DNA from: Algoriphagus sanaruensis | GTDB lineage: Bacteria > Bacteroidota > Bacteroidia > Cytophagales > Cyclobacteriaceae | Assembly: GCF_001593605.1 (NCBI RefSeq) | Contig: NZ_CP012836.1 | Location: forward strand, 2,236,501 to 2,300,500 | DNA: 64,000 nucleotides | Reading direction: 5' to 3' | In this document: positions 9,028 through 17,165 of the stretch, in pieces | Position numbering within the stretch: position 1 is the first letter of the stretch | Layout of the letters: each line of letters opens with the position of its first letter | Notes under the pieces: model-generated | Seen by the model: the letters and a program-made list of their open reading frames with translations, nothing else | Told to the model about the DNA's origin: nothing | Database searches by the model: none | Made by a program: the position numbers and the translations under genes

Positions 9028-9056
9028 AAAATCCGAGAAAAATTCTCGGATTTTTA
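9028..9056 (-). terminator. Intrinsic terminator after the GDSL esterase gene
   Basis: An 11-bp stem built on ATCCGAGA (9031-9038) and TCTCGGAT (9044-9051), with flanking A/T tracts on both sides, lies 38 nt past the stop of the minus-strand GDSL gene. Confidence 0.65.
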
Positions 9057-9092
9057 ATCAAAATGCGCTGGGTTCTTCTAGATGCGTTTTTA

Positions 9093-9785
9093 TCAAAATT
9101 GAATTTCTTTTACCGCTTTTACCAACTCATTTGTCCATTTCTCATACACTAGTCCAGAAGGGTGCAGTCTGTCTGAGGCCATCATTTCGGGCTGACCACC
9201 TATGATTCGGTATTCCTCAGTGATATCTATGAAAGTGACCTGGTGCTTGGCACAAATTGCCTTTTTAGCTGCATTGTAGGCATCGATTTCAGCGCCTACT
9301 TTCTTTTGATCGGTATTCCTTGCCTTTGCAAATCCCGTAACCGCCCAATCTGGAATCGAAAGAACTATGACTCGATCATTTTTTCCTCTGGCAAAACCTA
9401 TGGCTCGATTAAGCATCGCCTCAAAATCCTTTTCATATTCTTCTACCGGTCTCCCTCGGTATTGATTATTAACACCAATCAGCAGTGTTACCAAATCATA
9501 TCCTTTTTCGGAAGGTTGTCGGGCATTGATACCTGCATCCAATTCATCTACTGTCCAGCCTGTTTTTGCAATAATTGTCGCAGGGTAGAAAAATAGGTTT
9601 CCGCTCGTATTCATTTTGTCTACCAGCTGATTGGGGTACCGGTCTTTTTCTTCTACACCTTCTCCTATTGTATAACTGTCTCCAAGGGCTAGATAATTGA
9701 TGGTTTTGAGTTCCATGGGTTCTTCAGGATTACATAGAGTTACTAAAAACAGGGAAGAGATAAATGAAATCAGGGAAATGGACAT
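9093..9785 (-). CDS. Exported SGNH/GDSL hydrolase
   Basis: A 230-residue SGNH-fold esterase. Block I is YLALGDSYTIGEGV (nucleophile Ser), block III is LIGVNNQY (Gly/Asn oxyanion residues) and block V is MASDRLHPSG (Asp and His). The N-terminus is hydrophobic and ends in LFLVTLC, so it may be a lipoprotein with Cys17 as the anchor, or a Sec-secreted protein. The family hydrolyses ester bonds of lipids or acetylated sugars; the substrate is unknown. It is flanked by its own terminator and seems monocistronic. Confidence 0.88.
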   Translation of the reverse strand: MSISLISFISSLFLVTLCNPEEPMELKTINYLALGDSYTIGEGVEEKDRYPNQLVDKMNTSGNLFFYPATIIAKTGWTVDELDAGINARQPSEKGYDLVTLLIGVNNQYRGRPVEEYEKDFEAMLNRAIGFARGKNDRVIVLSIPDWAVTGFAKARNTDQKKVGAEIDAYNAAKKAICAKHQVTFIDITEEYRIIGGQPEMMASDRLHPSGLVYEKWTNELVKAVKEIQF

Positions 9786-9867
9786 GGCTGAATTGAAAGC
9801 TTGATTTTAGTAGAAGATCTAATTTGAGAAACAATTGTTTGGCAATCCCACTGGTTTCTTTTTGGCT

Positions 9868-10905
9868 TTATTTAAATATTGATTCGAGTAAAGTGAATGT
9901 TCCCTCATTAGCATTCATTCTCACTTTTGCTCCAACTGGAACGATAAACTGACGAGGAATATGGCCAATCATTGCGCCTGTGTAAGCGGGGATTTGGAGC
10001 GGAAGGATGTATTGATCCATGATTTGATCGACTGAAAGACTTCCATAACCACCTCCAGGTTTACAATCATTGCATTGTCCGAAAATAAATCCTTTGATCT
10101 TTCCTAAGGTGCCGTTAAGTTGAAGTGTACTCATCATGCGGTCGATTCGATAAGGATCTTCTCCAATATCCTCAATAAACAAAATCGCATCTTGGAAATC
10201 TGGATAATAAGGTGTTCCCGATAATGCGGATAGCACAGTCAAGTTTCCTCCTAGGATTTTTCCCTCAGCAATCCCTGGAGTCAAAGTTTGGATTCGATTG
10301 GCTTTTAGCACCAATTCATCTCCCTTTCCTCCTTCATTTTTAAAAGTCGGTAATTCCTTTTTGAAGAAGATTTGTTCAAACTGTCGGACATTAAAACTAT
10401 TCCAGCTTCCTGATCCATTCGGGCCGTGGAAACTAATCAAGCCAGTTTGACTTTGAAGTGCACAATGCAAAGCAGTAATGTCTGAATAACCCATCAAGGG
10501 CTTTGGATTGGCTTTAATTAATTCATAATCTATCAGCGGAAGAATTCTGGAAGCTCCAGATCCACCGCGAATGCAGATGATCGCTTTGACCTCTTGATCT
10601 CCAAACATTTGATTCAGATCTGCTGCGCGCTCTTCATCAGTTCCAGCCAAATGTCCAAAACGATTGGTTAAATTTTTTCCAAGCTTCACTTTAAATCCAA
10701 GGGCTTCCATAGCTTCACGTGCGTAAGTAAATTCCATTCGATCGGTGGTTGCAGCTGAAGGGGAAATGATTCCGATGGTGTCTCCTTTTTGGATGCTTTT
10801 TGGCAATAGAGATGTAGCAAATGGAGCGATAGGGAAATCGAATCCCATGAAAGAGGCAGAGGTGGCTGCTAGCCCAAGTGATTTTAGAAATGTTCGTTTG
10901 TTCAT
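9868..10905 (-). CDS. Exported LD-carboxypeptidase, peptidase family S66
   Basis: A 345-residue S66 protein. The nucleophile motif is GYSDITALH, preceded by ICIRGGSGASRILPLID, with FIEDIGEDPYRIDRMM (Glu region) and a late His in GAMIGHIPRQFIVPVGA. S66 enzymes trim the tetrapeptide of murein (LdcA) or give immunity to microcin C-like compounds (MccF). The start MNKRTFLKSLGLAATSASF is a long h-region with a KR pair, so Sec or Tat-like export; periplasmic location suits murein recycling. The ATG at 10903-10905 is preferred over a start seven codons upstream because it begins the export signal. Confidence 0.9.
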   Translation of the reverse strand: MNKRTFLKSLGLAATSASFMGFDFPIAPFATSLLPKSIQKGDTIGIISPSAATTDRMEFTYAREAMEALGFKVKLGKNLTNRFGHLAGTDEERAADLNQMFGDQEVKAIICIRGGSGASRILPLIDYELIKANPKPLMGYSDITALHCALQSQTGLISFHGPNGSGSWNSFNVRQFEQIFFKKELPTFKNEGGKGDELVLKANRIQTLTPGIAEGKILGGNLTVLSALSGTPYYPDFQDAILFIEDIGEDPYRIDRMMSTLQLNGTLGKIKGFIFGQCNDCKPGGGYGSLSVDQIMDQYILPLQIPAYTGAMIGHIPRQFIVPVGAKVRMNANEGTFTLLESIFK

Positions 10906-10954
10906 TTCGGTTGAATTTGACGTCAAATTACTCGCTTTTTCTAAATCCTACTAA

Positions 10955-10983
10955 AAGAAAAACCCTGTAAAAAACAGGGTTTC
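10955..10983 (-). terminator. Intrinsic terminator of the hydrolase-sigma-membrane protein operon
   Basis: An AAACCCTG/CAGGGTTT stem with an A-rich loop and a T-rich run on the minus strand ends just past the stop of the 4-TM protein gene (10987). Confidence 0.75.
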
Positions 10984-10986
10984 CAT

Positions 10987-11574
10987 TCATTGTTCCAGAT
11001 CATCGAGCATTTTTTCTAATTGCTTGATCATGGGTCGGGATTCTAATTCAAATTTCTTGATCTTCTTCTTCAAGGTAAACCACATGAGAACAGCAATAAA
11101 AATGGTAGCTCCTGCATGTGAGGCAAATCTTACCTGAAATGATAATGGGCTCAAAACAGCCAAATACCCCAAATTGATAGCGATTGCCAGAATAATTCCA
11201 TAAGTAATCATGTGCTTCTTGATGATTTGACCCCGCAGATTGAGTTTTCTAAGTTGATCTTCCAGATAGTTTCGCTGATTGTAAAGTTCGGCGTTTTCCA
11301 CTTGTCGTAAGACGGATCTGCTGTTTAGCCAAATTACCCAAGCCATTGCTCCTCCAATGAGGAGCAGGGTTAGAGTCCCCAAGAGACTGCCCTTGAGAGG
11401 AAGGACAAAAACTAAGATTAGGACGGTAATAGGAGTGCAAACAAGACCTACTACCCATTCTATTTTCTGCCTTTTTTCGATGGCTTTCATTTGTCCAATC
11501 AACTTATTCAAATCAAAGTCGCTCGCCTTTTGGCTTTGCCAAAGTTGTTGTATATCGTTGAAATTACTTTCCAT
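10987..11574 (-). CDS. Four-TM membrane protein cotranscribed with an ECF sigma factor (candidate anti-sigma factor)
   Basis: A 195-residue protein with a short hydrophilic N-terminus of about 40 residues, two close TM helices (about 40-82), a charged central loop with a predicted helix (RNYLEDQLRKLNLRGQ), two more TM helices (about 122-165) and a charged coiled tail (KKKIKKFELESRPMIKQLEKM). I do not recognise a named family. Its ATG overlaps the 3' end of the sigma-factor gene by 11 nt, the arrangement usual for a sigma factor and its membrane regulator, so an anti-sigma role is inferred. No zinc-finger HxxxCxxC motif is present. Confidence 0.75.
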   Translation of the reverse strand: MESNFNDIQQLWQSQKASDFDLNKLIGQMKAIEKRQKIEWVVGLVCTPITVLILVFVLPLKGSLLGTLTLLLIGGAMAWVIWLNSRSVLRQVENAELYNQRNYLEDQLRKLNLRGQIIKKHMITYGIILAIAINLGYLAVLSPLSFQVRFASHAGATIFIAVLMWFTLKKKIKKFELESRPMIKQLEKMLDDLEQ

Positions 11575-12076
11575 TTTGACTTGGATTGAGTTTTTGTGAA
11601 AGATGGGTTTTGATCCGGTTTACTTTTACTGCGACGTAGTTTTCAGAAATGCCACTAATCTCAGCAATGGTTTTGTAGGCTGTACCTTCAAGTAATAGCG
11701 TGGCGATAATTCTGTCCAATTCATTCAGTTCCGTTATTGCTTGATAAAGTCGCTGAAGCTGGATTTCTTGTTCGGGCTTTCCGGAATCAGGTTCAGCCAA
11801 ATCAAGATTTTCAGGAAATTCTACCTTTTGATCTTCCCTTTTTTTCTGTTGAGTCGCAAATGTGATTGCTGTGTTATACGCAATCCTATATACCCATGTA
11901 CTGATTTCGCTTTGGCCCTTAAAGCTGTCTAAGTGTCTCCAGATTTTGATGAGGATCTCTTGAAAAAGATCCTTGGATTGATCCTTGTCACTCACGAAAC
12001 CTAAGCAGAGTCGGTAGATTTTGTCCTTATGGGATTTGTATATGAATTCAAAATCAAGTTCTCGTTTCGATTTCAT
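11564..12076 (-). CDS. RNA polymerase sigma factor, ECF (sigma-70) family
   Basis: A 170-residue ECF sigma factor. Region 2 is seen in DKDQSKDLFQEILIKIWRHL and STWVYRIAYNTA, and region 4 in ELDRIIATLLLEGTAYKTIAEISGISENYVAVKVNRIK, a helix-turn-helix for the -35 element. The ATG at 12074-12076 overlaps the stop of the alpha/beta hydrolase gene in an ATGA, so translation is coupled; an upstream extension would lie inside that gene. The downstream membrane protein overlaps in turn. The three-gene chain suggests the hydrolase shares the signal or control of the sigma circuit (inference). Target promoters are unknown. Confidence 0.93.
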   Translation of the reverse strand: MKSKRELDFEFIYKSHKDKIYRLCLGFVSDKDQSKDLFQEILIKIWRHLDSFKGQSEISTWVYRIAYNTAITFATQQKKREDQKVEFPENLDLAEPDSGKPEQEIQLQRLYQAITELNELDRIIATLLLEGTAYKTIAEISGISENYVAVKVNRIKTHLSQKLNPSQNGK

Positions 12077-12927
12077 TGAAGAAAAGCGCTTACTTTTTCC
12101 ATAAACCATTCCGGATTGTCCCACATAATAAAATGGTGGGCAGTAGGAGCCATTTCAATTTGGAGGTTTTCTGCCAATCGATACTGCTCTGCAAAAGATT
12201 TTCCCACGCTTTCCAAAGTTAATCCATAGTTTTTGCCAGAAGCCCATGCCCCTAGGACTAGAATTGGAGTTTTTACCACTTCCAATTCTTTTCTAAAGTC
12301 TGTAATCATCAATTCATAAAGCGCCTGGGCTATCGTGGTTCTATCACTTTGCACAGACCATTCTACCGCAATGGGGAGTTTTTCAGAATTAATGGTCATC
12401 ATCGGCATACTTGCTTGCTGCTGTGCACGAAATTGCTCTGGGCTTTGAGCAAGCATTAATTCTTTCATCTGATTTGCCATTCCTTTCATGTTTTCTGGCG
12501 TAGCTGCAGGATTGAATGCTGCCGAATAAAAGGGAAAAGAATCTACAATGATAGCCTTATGAATGCGATCAGGAATGCTTTTGGAAAGTCGAAGTGATAG
12601 AAATCCTCCCAGGCTATGTCCAATTAAAATAACTGGTTCAGATTGTTCTTCAATGTAGTCAGTCAGCAACTTTTCCATCGTCACCAAAAATCCTTCGGAA
12701 AGGTCCATTGCGGCATTCGCACCAAATCCAGGAAGGGTAAGAACATGGCATTCGTAATTTTTGGAAAGAAAGGATGCCGTTTCCTGCCATACTTCCCCAG
12801 AAGATGCCAGACCTGGGATAAGAATAATTTTCGGACCTTTTCCAGTGATATCTGCTTGGAGCTGTTGGGAATAAGCCAGCGATAAACTCCCAAAAATGAA
12901 TGCAAAAAGAAGAATTAGCTTTTTCAT
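12073..12927 (-). CDS. Exported alpha/beta hydrolase
   Basis: A 284-residue alpha/beta-hydrolase with a signal peptide (MKKLILLFAFIFGSLSLAYS). It has the oxyanion segment ILIPGLASSGEVWQ, the nucleophile elbow VILIGHSLGGFLSL (Ser in GHSLGG), an acid-residue region around PILVLGAWASG and the late His in APTAHHFIMWDNPEW. Likely a periplasmic esterase, lipase or related hydrolase; the substrate is unknown. It heads the operon with the ECF sigma factor (ATGA overlap). A 6-6-6 inverted repeat (AAGGTT, 6 nt, AACCTT at 12955-12972) lies 28 nt upstream of the ATG. Confidence 0.9.
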   Translation of the reverse strand: MKKLILLFAFIFGSLSLAYSQQLQADITGKGPKIILIPGLASSGEVWQETASFLSKNYECHVLTLPGFGANAAMDLSEGFLVTMEKLLTDYIEEQSEPVILIGHSLGGFLSLRLSKSIPDRIHKAIIVDSFPFYSAAFNPAATPENMKGMANQMKELMLAQSPEQFRAQQQASMPMMTINSEKLPIAVEWSVQSDRTTIAQALYELMITDFRKELEVVKTPILVLGAWASGKNYGLTLESVGKSFAEQYRLAENLQIEMAPTAHHFIMWDNPEWFMEKVSAFLQ

Positions 12928-12990
12928 GGTTTTGCTTTTTTCTTCTTTAGACTCAAGGTTGGTCTAAACCTTACAGAGAATCATTTTTTT

Positions 12991-14280
12991 TTAAAGAAAA
13001 TCTCTCAGTTGAACCATCACTTTTTCCACTTCCTTTCGCACGACCGATGCGCCATAGAGGTAATTAGAATTCATAAAGGAGAATGCATAAAGTTTTCCGC
13101 TCTTTCCTCTGATCAATCCTACCAGACTGAAGTTGTTACTCATTGTTCCTGTCTTGGCAAAAATATAAGGTGTAGAAGCTTGATAGCTGTTTTTGAGTGT
13201 TCCCGTTTTTCCTCCGGTAGGAAGGAGTTCAACTAATTGATTTTCCGGAAGGATTCGGTATAGCTTTTCGACAAGAGTCCCCATGGATCTAGGCGTGAAG
13301 AGATTGTGTCGACTTAATCCACTTCCATCAACCCATTTGGGGGAGTCTGGCAGGTCGGATAGGTAGGTCTTTTTGATGAAATCAATGGCTCGCTCTGTAT
13401 CTAAGGTTTGAAATAATCGATCCGAAATCATCCAAAGCATCTGCTCTGCGATGAAATTGTCACTTTCATACATCATTTCTTGAAGTAGGGGAAAAAGTGG
13501 GCTTCCTCTCCAAGACAAATGATTTTGAGGTAAAGAATCAGGACGATAAATCCACGTTTTACCGGTGATTTCAAAGGCGAGTTCTGCGGTTAAGGTTCCG
13601 GAGGTAATAAAAGGGAGGTATTTTTCCCGACCTAAATAGGTTTTTGGATTGTAAAAGAATTGATTGGAATGAAAATCCCGTTCGATCTCTTTTTGAATCG
13701 TTGAAGTGGTATTTAATTCAAACTGATTAGGAAAAAGGATTGGGCCAATGCTTCCTTTTTTTACTTCAACCAAGTTTCCATAAATCGGTAGCGAACTTCG
13801 CTCAGCGGAATAGTCGAAATAATAATCATCCCATTGCCATCCGTAGCCGAAAGCTGGTGAGACTTGGTTGGCGTCGGAATAAAGAATGATCGAGTGACTT
13901 CCAATTATTTTTTGAAAATCCGGCTGGTAAAAGTCTTTGTATTTCCAACTTGGATCACCTGATCCCCAAATTTTCAATGTGTCGCCTTGGCTGATATATC
14001 GAAGTGTTTGAGTGCTGTCTTGAAGAATTACGAGACTAGCAAATAGGGTGAAAAGTTTGGTGGTAGAGGCAGGGATAAAATTGATTTGGGAGTTTTTTTC
14101 AAAAATTACTCGCTGAGAATCCAGATCGTACAAATAAAACCCAGTGAGGTGTCCATTAAAGAAGCTTTGTTCACCGAGTGCTTTTTCCAACGATAGGTAG
14201 GCAGTTCTGCTCAGTTGTCCAAAACTTGTTTGGATCATCATTGCCCAGAAAAACAGCGAAAGAAGGTGCTTTCGGGACAT
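12991..14280 (-). CDS. dacB: D-alanyl-D-alanine carboxypeptidase/endopeptidase, PBP4 type (S13)
   Basis: A 429-residue exported PBP4-like enzyme with all three penicillin-binding motifs: SxxK in PASTTKLFTLFAS, SxN in YESDNFIAEQML and KTG in FAKTGTMSNN. A second KTG triplet (GGKTGTLKN) 20 residues earlier stands where S13 enzymes usually have a DGTL-type segment. The enzyme removes or cuts D-Ala links in peptidoglycan in the periplasm. At 429 residues it is somewhat shorter than the E. coli enzyme, suggesting a reduced insert domain. It starts 1 nt after the DUF423 gene's stop in the yggS-DUF423-dacB operon. Confidence 0.92.
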   Translation of the reverse strand: MSRKHLLSLFFWAMMIQTSFGQLSRTAYLSLEKALGEQSFFNGHLTGFYLYDLDSQRVIFEKNSQINFIPASTTKLFTLFASLVILQDSTQTLRYISQGDTLKIWGSGDPSWKYKDFYQPDFQKIIGSHSIILYSDANQVSPAFGYGWQWDDYYFDYSAERSSLPIYGNLVEVKKGSIGPILFPNQFELNTTSTIQKEIERDFHSNQFFYNPKTYLGREKYLPFITSGTLTAELAFEITGKTWIYRPDSLPQNHLSWRGSPLFPLLQEMMYESDNFIAEQMLWMISDRLFQTLDTERAIDFIKKTYLSDLPDSPKWVDGSGLSRHNLFTPRSMGTLVEKLYRILPENQLVELLPTGGKTGTLKNSYQASTPYIFAKTGTMSNNFSLVGLIRGKSGKLYAFSFMNSNYLYGASVVRKEVEKVMVQLRDFL

Positions 14281-14281
14281 C

Positions 14282-14662
14282 CTAGCTATTTTTTGTAACG
14301 CTATATCCCAAGGACAACCATCCTAAAATAAAGCCAACTCCTCCAATTGGAGTGATTGCTCCGAGCCAGGTAATTCCGCTTAATGAAAGAATGTAGAGTG
14401 ATCCCGAAAAAATTACAATTCCTAAGGTCATGGACCATGATGCGAAATTTAATCCTTTCCAAGTAGGCTTAATCAAAGCCAAAATACCAATTCCCAATAA
14501 GGCAAGCGTGTGGTAAAAATGGTAATTCACAGCTGTCTCAAAGGTGTCCAGCCTTCCGTTTTCGATCAAGATCGGCTCTAATCCATGAGCGCCGAATGCT
14601 CCCAGTCCAACGGCCAATGCCCCAGAAATGGAAGCAATACCAAGTATCGATTTAGCTTTCAT
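14282..14662 (-). CDS. DUF423 family membrane protein (YgdD-like)
   Basis: A 126-residue protein with four TM helices and the DUF423 signature [10 protein letters not shown] near the start, followed by [11 protein letters not shown] and the late [16 protein letters not shown]. The family is conserved in bacteria and also found in animals (TMEM256); its function is unknown. The start is 1 nt after the stop of yggS and its stop is 1 nt before dacB, so it is cotranscribed. Confidence 0.93.
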   Translation of the reverse strand: MKAKSILGIASISGALAVGLGAFGAHGLEPILIENGRLDTFETAVNYHFYHTLALLGIGILALIKPTWKGLNFASWSMTLGIVIFSGSLYILSLSGITWLGAITPIGGVGFILGWLSLGYSVTKNS

Positions 14663-14663
14663 A

Positions 14664-15338
14664 TTAATTGTAATTTCTAGCCCCGAAAATTGCAGAACCT
14701 ATTCGAACCATAGTACTTCCTTCTTCTTGAGCGATTTGATAATCCCCGCTCATACCCATCGAAAGTTCCTCCAATTGGACAAAAGCAGGAAGAGCTTTTG
14801 ATTTTAAACTTTCAAAAAGCTGTTTAAGTCCATTAAATTCTTTTCTGATCTGAGATTCATTTTCAGTAAAAGTAGCCATTCCCATAAGTCCTTTGATTTG
14901 GACATGAGTTAGCTGGAGAAATTCTTCTGATATCAACATTTCTTCCAGTTCGGTTTGATCAAATCCGAATTTGGTTTCCTCTTCTGCAATATGGATTTGA
15001 AGTAGAACGGGGATTACCCGGTTGATTTTCTTTCCTTGTTTGTCGATTTCTTTTAAAAGTTTGAAAGAATCTACACCATGAATCAGATGGACGAAAGGGG
15101 CGATGTATTTGACTTTGTTACTTTGAAGATGTCCTATCATATGCCAACGAGTGTCTGCGGGCATTTGCGGCTGCTTCGCCTGGATTTCTTGAACTTTATT
15201 TTCTCCAAAATCCCGGATTCCAGCAGCATATGCCTCTCGCAAGTCCTCAATGGGTTTGGTCTTGCTTACCGCGATGAGTTTGCATTCGGGATTTTTAAAG
15301 GATTTTAATACTTGAGTCAAGTTGGTTTTGATGTCCAT
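14664..15338 (-). CDS. PLP homeostasis protein, YggS/PROSC family
   Basis: A 224-residue single-domain PLP-binding protein. It shows the PLP lysine in [13 protein letters not shown], the [12 protein letters not shown] motif, [15 protein letters not shown], and the phosphate-binding end ([29 protein letters not shown]). It buffers and delivers pyridoxal phosphate in the cytoplasm and has no known catalysis. It is the first gene of an operon with DUF423 and dacB. A perfect -7 box (TATATTTG, minus strand) lies 27 nt upstream, facing the promoter of the lysE gene. Confidence 0.95.
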   Translation of the reverse strand: MDIKTNLTQVLKSFKNPECKLIAVSKTKPIEDLREAYAAGIRDFGENKVQEIQAKQPQMPADTRWHMIGHLQSNKVKYIAPFVHLIHGVDSFKLLKEIDKQGKKINRVIPVLLQIHIAEEETKFGFDQTELEEMLISEEFLQLTHVQIKGLMGMATFTENESQIRKEFNGLKQLFESLKSKALPAFVQLEELSMGMSGDYQIAQEEGSTMVRIGSAIFGARNYN

Positions 15339-15365
15339 GTGGTAAAATTGCTTAGGCTAGACGAA

Positions 15366-15373
15366 CAAATATA
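15366..15373 (-). promoter_or_regulatory. -7 box of the yggS operon promoter
   Basis: TATATTTG on the minus strand fits the Bacteroidota consensus TAnnTTTG and ends 27 nt before the yggS ATG. No clear -33 TTG was found at 19 nt. It is back to back with the lysE box at 15387-15394. Confidence 0.6.
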
Positions 15374-15386
15374 GGTCAGGAGGATA

Positions 15387-15394
15387 TACTTTTG
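15387..15394 (+). promoter_or_regulatory. -7 box of the LysE-type gene, 3 nt before the ATG
   Basis: TACTTTTG matches TAnnTTTG exactly. The three bases AAG separate it from the ATG at 15398, so transcription should begin at or within about 3 nt of the start codon. The same geometry is found at 16704 and 51003. Confidence 0.55.
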
Positions 15395-15397
15395 AAG

Positions 15398-16018
15398 ATG
15401 CAAGGATCGATTTTCGAAGGAATAGGCATGGGTTTGCTTCTATCCATGATGATAGGACCGGTTTTCTTTATGTTGATTACTACCAGCATGGAGCAGGGCT
15501 TTCGATTTGCGGCGATTTTGGCAATTGGAATTTTGGTTAGTGATTTAGTCTACGTACTTATAACTTATTATGGCATTCATTTTTTGACTCAATTTCCTGT
15601 GATTCAACAAGGTCTTGGATATGTAGGAGGACTAATTTTGATTGGGTTTGGAGTGAGTTTTTGGAGGAAAAAAGTTTCCAATCGACCCAATTCCGGGGGA
15701 TTGATTCCTCAGCAGGTTAGAAAAAGGACCGCTTTTGCAAAGGGCTTTGGAGTCAATGGTGTTAATCCATTCGTGATGCTTTTTTGGATTTCCATTGCAA
15801 GTTTAGTTTCCTCTAAAAATTGGAACGGAACAGAGCGATTTGCTTATTATTTGGGCTTGATTCTTACCGTTTTTTTGATCGATCTTGGAAAAGCTTACGT
15901 GGCAGGCAGGTTGGCACATTTGATGACGGGTAAGGTCAGAACCTATTTGAATAAGGGTGTAGGGATATTGATTTGTTATTTCGGAGTAAAAATGATCTGG
16001 GATACTTTAAATCTTTGA
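15398..16018 (+). CDS. LysE family transporter
   Basis: A 206-residue inner-membrane protein with about six TM helices and the LysE/RhtB signature near the start (GMGLLLSMMIGPVFFMLI). The NGVNPFVMLFWIS segment in the middle is also typical. The family exports amino acids or their derivatives; substrate unknown. The ATG at 15398 gives the family's normal length ahead of TM1; a TTG two codons earlier lies inside the promoter box and is unlikely. No ribosome binding site is possible if transcription starts at the predicted place. Confidence 0.88.
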   Translation: MQGSIFEGIGMGLLLSMMIGPVFFMLITTSMEQGFRFAAILAIGILVSDLVYVLITYYGIHFLTQFPVIQQGLGYVGGLILIGFGVSFWRKKVSNRPNSGGLIPQQVRKRTAFAKGFGVNGVNPFVMLFWISIASLVSSKNWNGTERFAYYLGLILTVFLIDLGKAYVAGRLAHLMTGKVRTYLNKGVGILICYFGVKMIWDTLNL

Positions 16019-16062
16019 CTTTCAGTACTAAAACCAATCCCGAATTTGTAGGTTTAGTTTTT

Positions 16063-16671
16063 ATGAATACTTCCACTTCTCTTTTCCCAAGAATCTCTCT
16101 TCTCCTTCTTTTCTTTTGCTTTTCTGTGCCCCTTATGGCGCAGGATTTTTCAGGATTGGAAGGATTCAATCAAGTTAGAATAGATTATAACCGCCAAGGC
16201 ATGGTGATATTGGGGTCTTGGGCCATAGGAAATATGGTTTGGGGTGGGATAGGAGCTAGCCAAGCTACTGGTGAGATCAAAGCTTTCCATCAAATGAATC
16301 TCTATTGGAATACGGTTAATCTTGTGATTGCAGGTTTCGGATATTGGCAAGCCACAAAGGAGATTCCTTCCTCAGAGTTTTGGGAAACTGTGGAAGCCCA
16401 ACAAAGCATTGAGAAGATTTTGTGGGTCAATGCCGCCTTGGATTTAGGCTATATGGCAGGAGGGCTTTATTTGAAAGAAAGAGGATTGCGAAGGGAAAAC
16501 GAAATGCTGGTTGGATTTGGGAAATCGGTGATTTTGCAAGGAGCTTTTTTGATGGCCTTTGATGCGATTATGGTTGGATTTCATCAAACTCATGGGGGGC
16601 AACTTCCGGAAATTGTTCAGAGTTTGGCACTAGGACCAACGGGGTTTTCCTTAAGATTTCCTTTAAATTAA
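16063..16671 (+). CDS. Exported or multi-TM membrane protein of unknown family
   Basis: A 202-residue protein with an N-terminal signal or TM segment ending SVPLMAQ, then about four hydrophobic stretches ([68 protein letters not shown]) separated by short charged loops. This looks like a small integral membrane protein; I do not recognise its function. The ATG at 16063 is chosen because it starts the signal; an open frame runs upstream into lysE. A TAGTTTTT stretch directly precedes the ATG. It may be cotranscribed with lysE, which ends 44 nt earlier. Confidence 0.75.
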   Translation: MNTSTSLFPRISLLLLFFCFSVPLMAQDFSGLEGFNQVRIDYNRQGMVILGSWAIGNMVWGGIGASQATGEIKAFHQMNLYWNTVNLVIAGFGYWQATKEIPSSEFWETVEAQQSIEKILWVNAALDLGYMAGGLYLKERGLRRENEMLVGFGKSVILQGAFLMAFDAIMVGFHQTHGGQLPEIVQSLALGPTGFSLRFPLN

Positions 16672-16686
16672 ATCGCTTGAGCGATT
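16671..16686 (+). other. Small stem-loop between the membrane protein gene and yjdM
   Basis: AATCGC-TTGA-GCGATT forms a 6-bp stem with a 4-nt loop right after the stop of the previous gene. It lacks a T-run, so it is at best a weak terminator. Confidence 0.3.
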
Positions 16687-16703
16687 CTGCTTCGTTGAAA
16701 TCG

Positions 16704-16711
16704 TACCTTTG
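16704..16711 (+). promoter_or_regulatory. -7 box of the YjdM-like gene, 3 nt before the ATG
   Basis: TACCTTTG matches TAnnTTTG exactly and is followed by GGT and the ATG at 16715. The predicted transcript is therefore leaderless or has a leader of only a few bases. Confidence 0.55.
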
Positions 16712-16714
16712 GGT

Positions 16715-17056
16715 ATGGAAAATCTAGCACCTTGCCCAAAATGCAAATCCGAATACACCTATGCAATGGACAACCTAATGGTTTGCCCGGAGTGTGGATT
16801 TGAATGGGATCCCTCAGAAAATGAAGAAAATTTAGAATCCGGTTTAGTGGTTAAAGACGCTAATGGAAATGTCCTCGCAGACGGAGATTCAGTGGTAATT
16901 GTCAAAGATCTTCCTGTTAAGGGTGCCCCTAAGCCAATTAAAGCAGGGACTAAAGTAAAAAGTATTCGTCTGGTCGATGGCGATCACAATATTGACTGTA
17001 AAATCGATGGATTTGGCTCGATGGCTTTGAAGTCAGAGTTTGTGAGAAAAGCTTAA
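16715..17056 (+). CDS. yjdM: Zinc-ribbon protein, YjdM/PhnA family
   Basis: A 113-residue protein with an N-terminal zinc ribbon formed by CPKC (about residues 7-10) and CPEC, and a C-terminal SH3-like domain ([20 protein letters not shown], then [13 protein letters not shown]). This is the PhnA/YjdM family; despite the old name it is not phosphonoacetate hydrolase, and its role is unknown. The ATG at 16715 must be right, because the conserved PCPKC begins at residue 6 and no other Met precedes it. That makes the very close promoter box at 16704-16711 notable. Confidence 0.93.
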   Translation: MENLAPCPKCKSEYTYAMDNLMVCPECGFEWDPSENEENLESGLVVKDANGNVLADGDSVVIVKDLPVKGAPKPIKAGTKVKSIRLVDGDHNIDCKIDGFGSMALKSEFVRKA

Positions 17057-17112
17057 GTTTAAAAATCGTTTAATAGAATTTAAAAGGGTGTTATTCAAAC
17101 CCTTTAAATGGA

Positions 17113-17144
17113 AAAATCCCAATGAATAACTTCATTGGGATTTT
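17113..17144. terminator. Bidirectional terminator between yjdM and ald
   Basis: A perfect 14-bp stem (AAAATCCCAATGAA with its complement) and TAAC loop, flanked by A and T tracts, lies between two convergent genes and can serve both. Confidence 0.9.
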
Positions 17145-17165
17145 CATTTTGTGCTTTTTTTGAGA

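Noticed and set aside
13140..13215. Duplicate KTG in PBP4 as sign of domain duplication
   Set aside because: The first KTGTL stands where S13 enzymes have a DGTL-type segment; only the second is the catalytic box, so it is a point difference.
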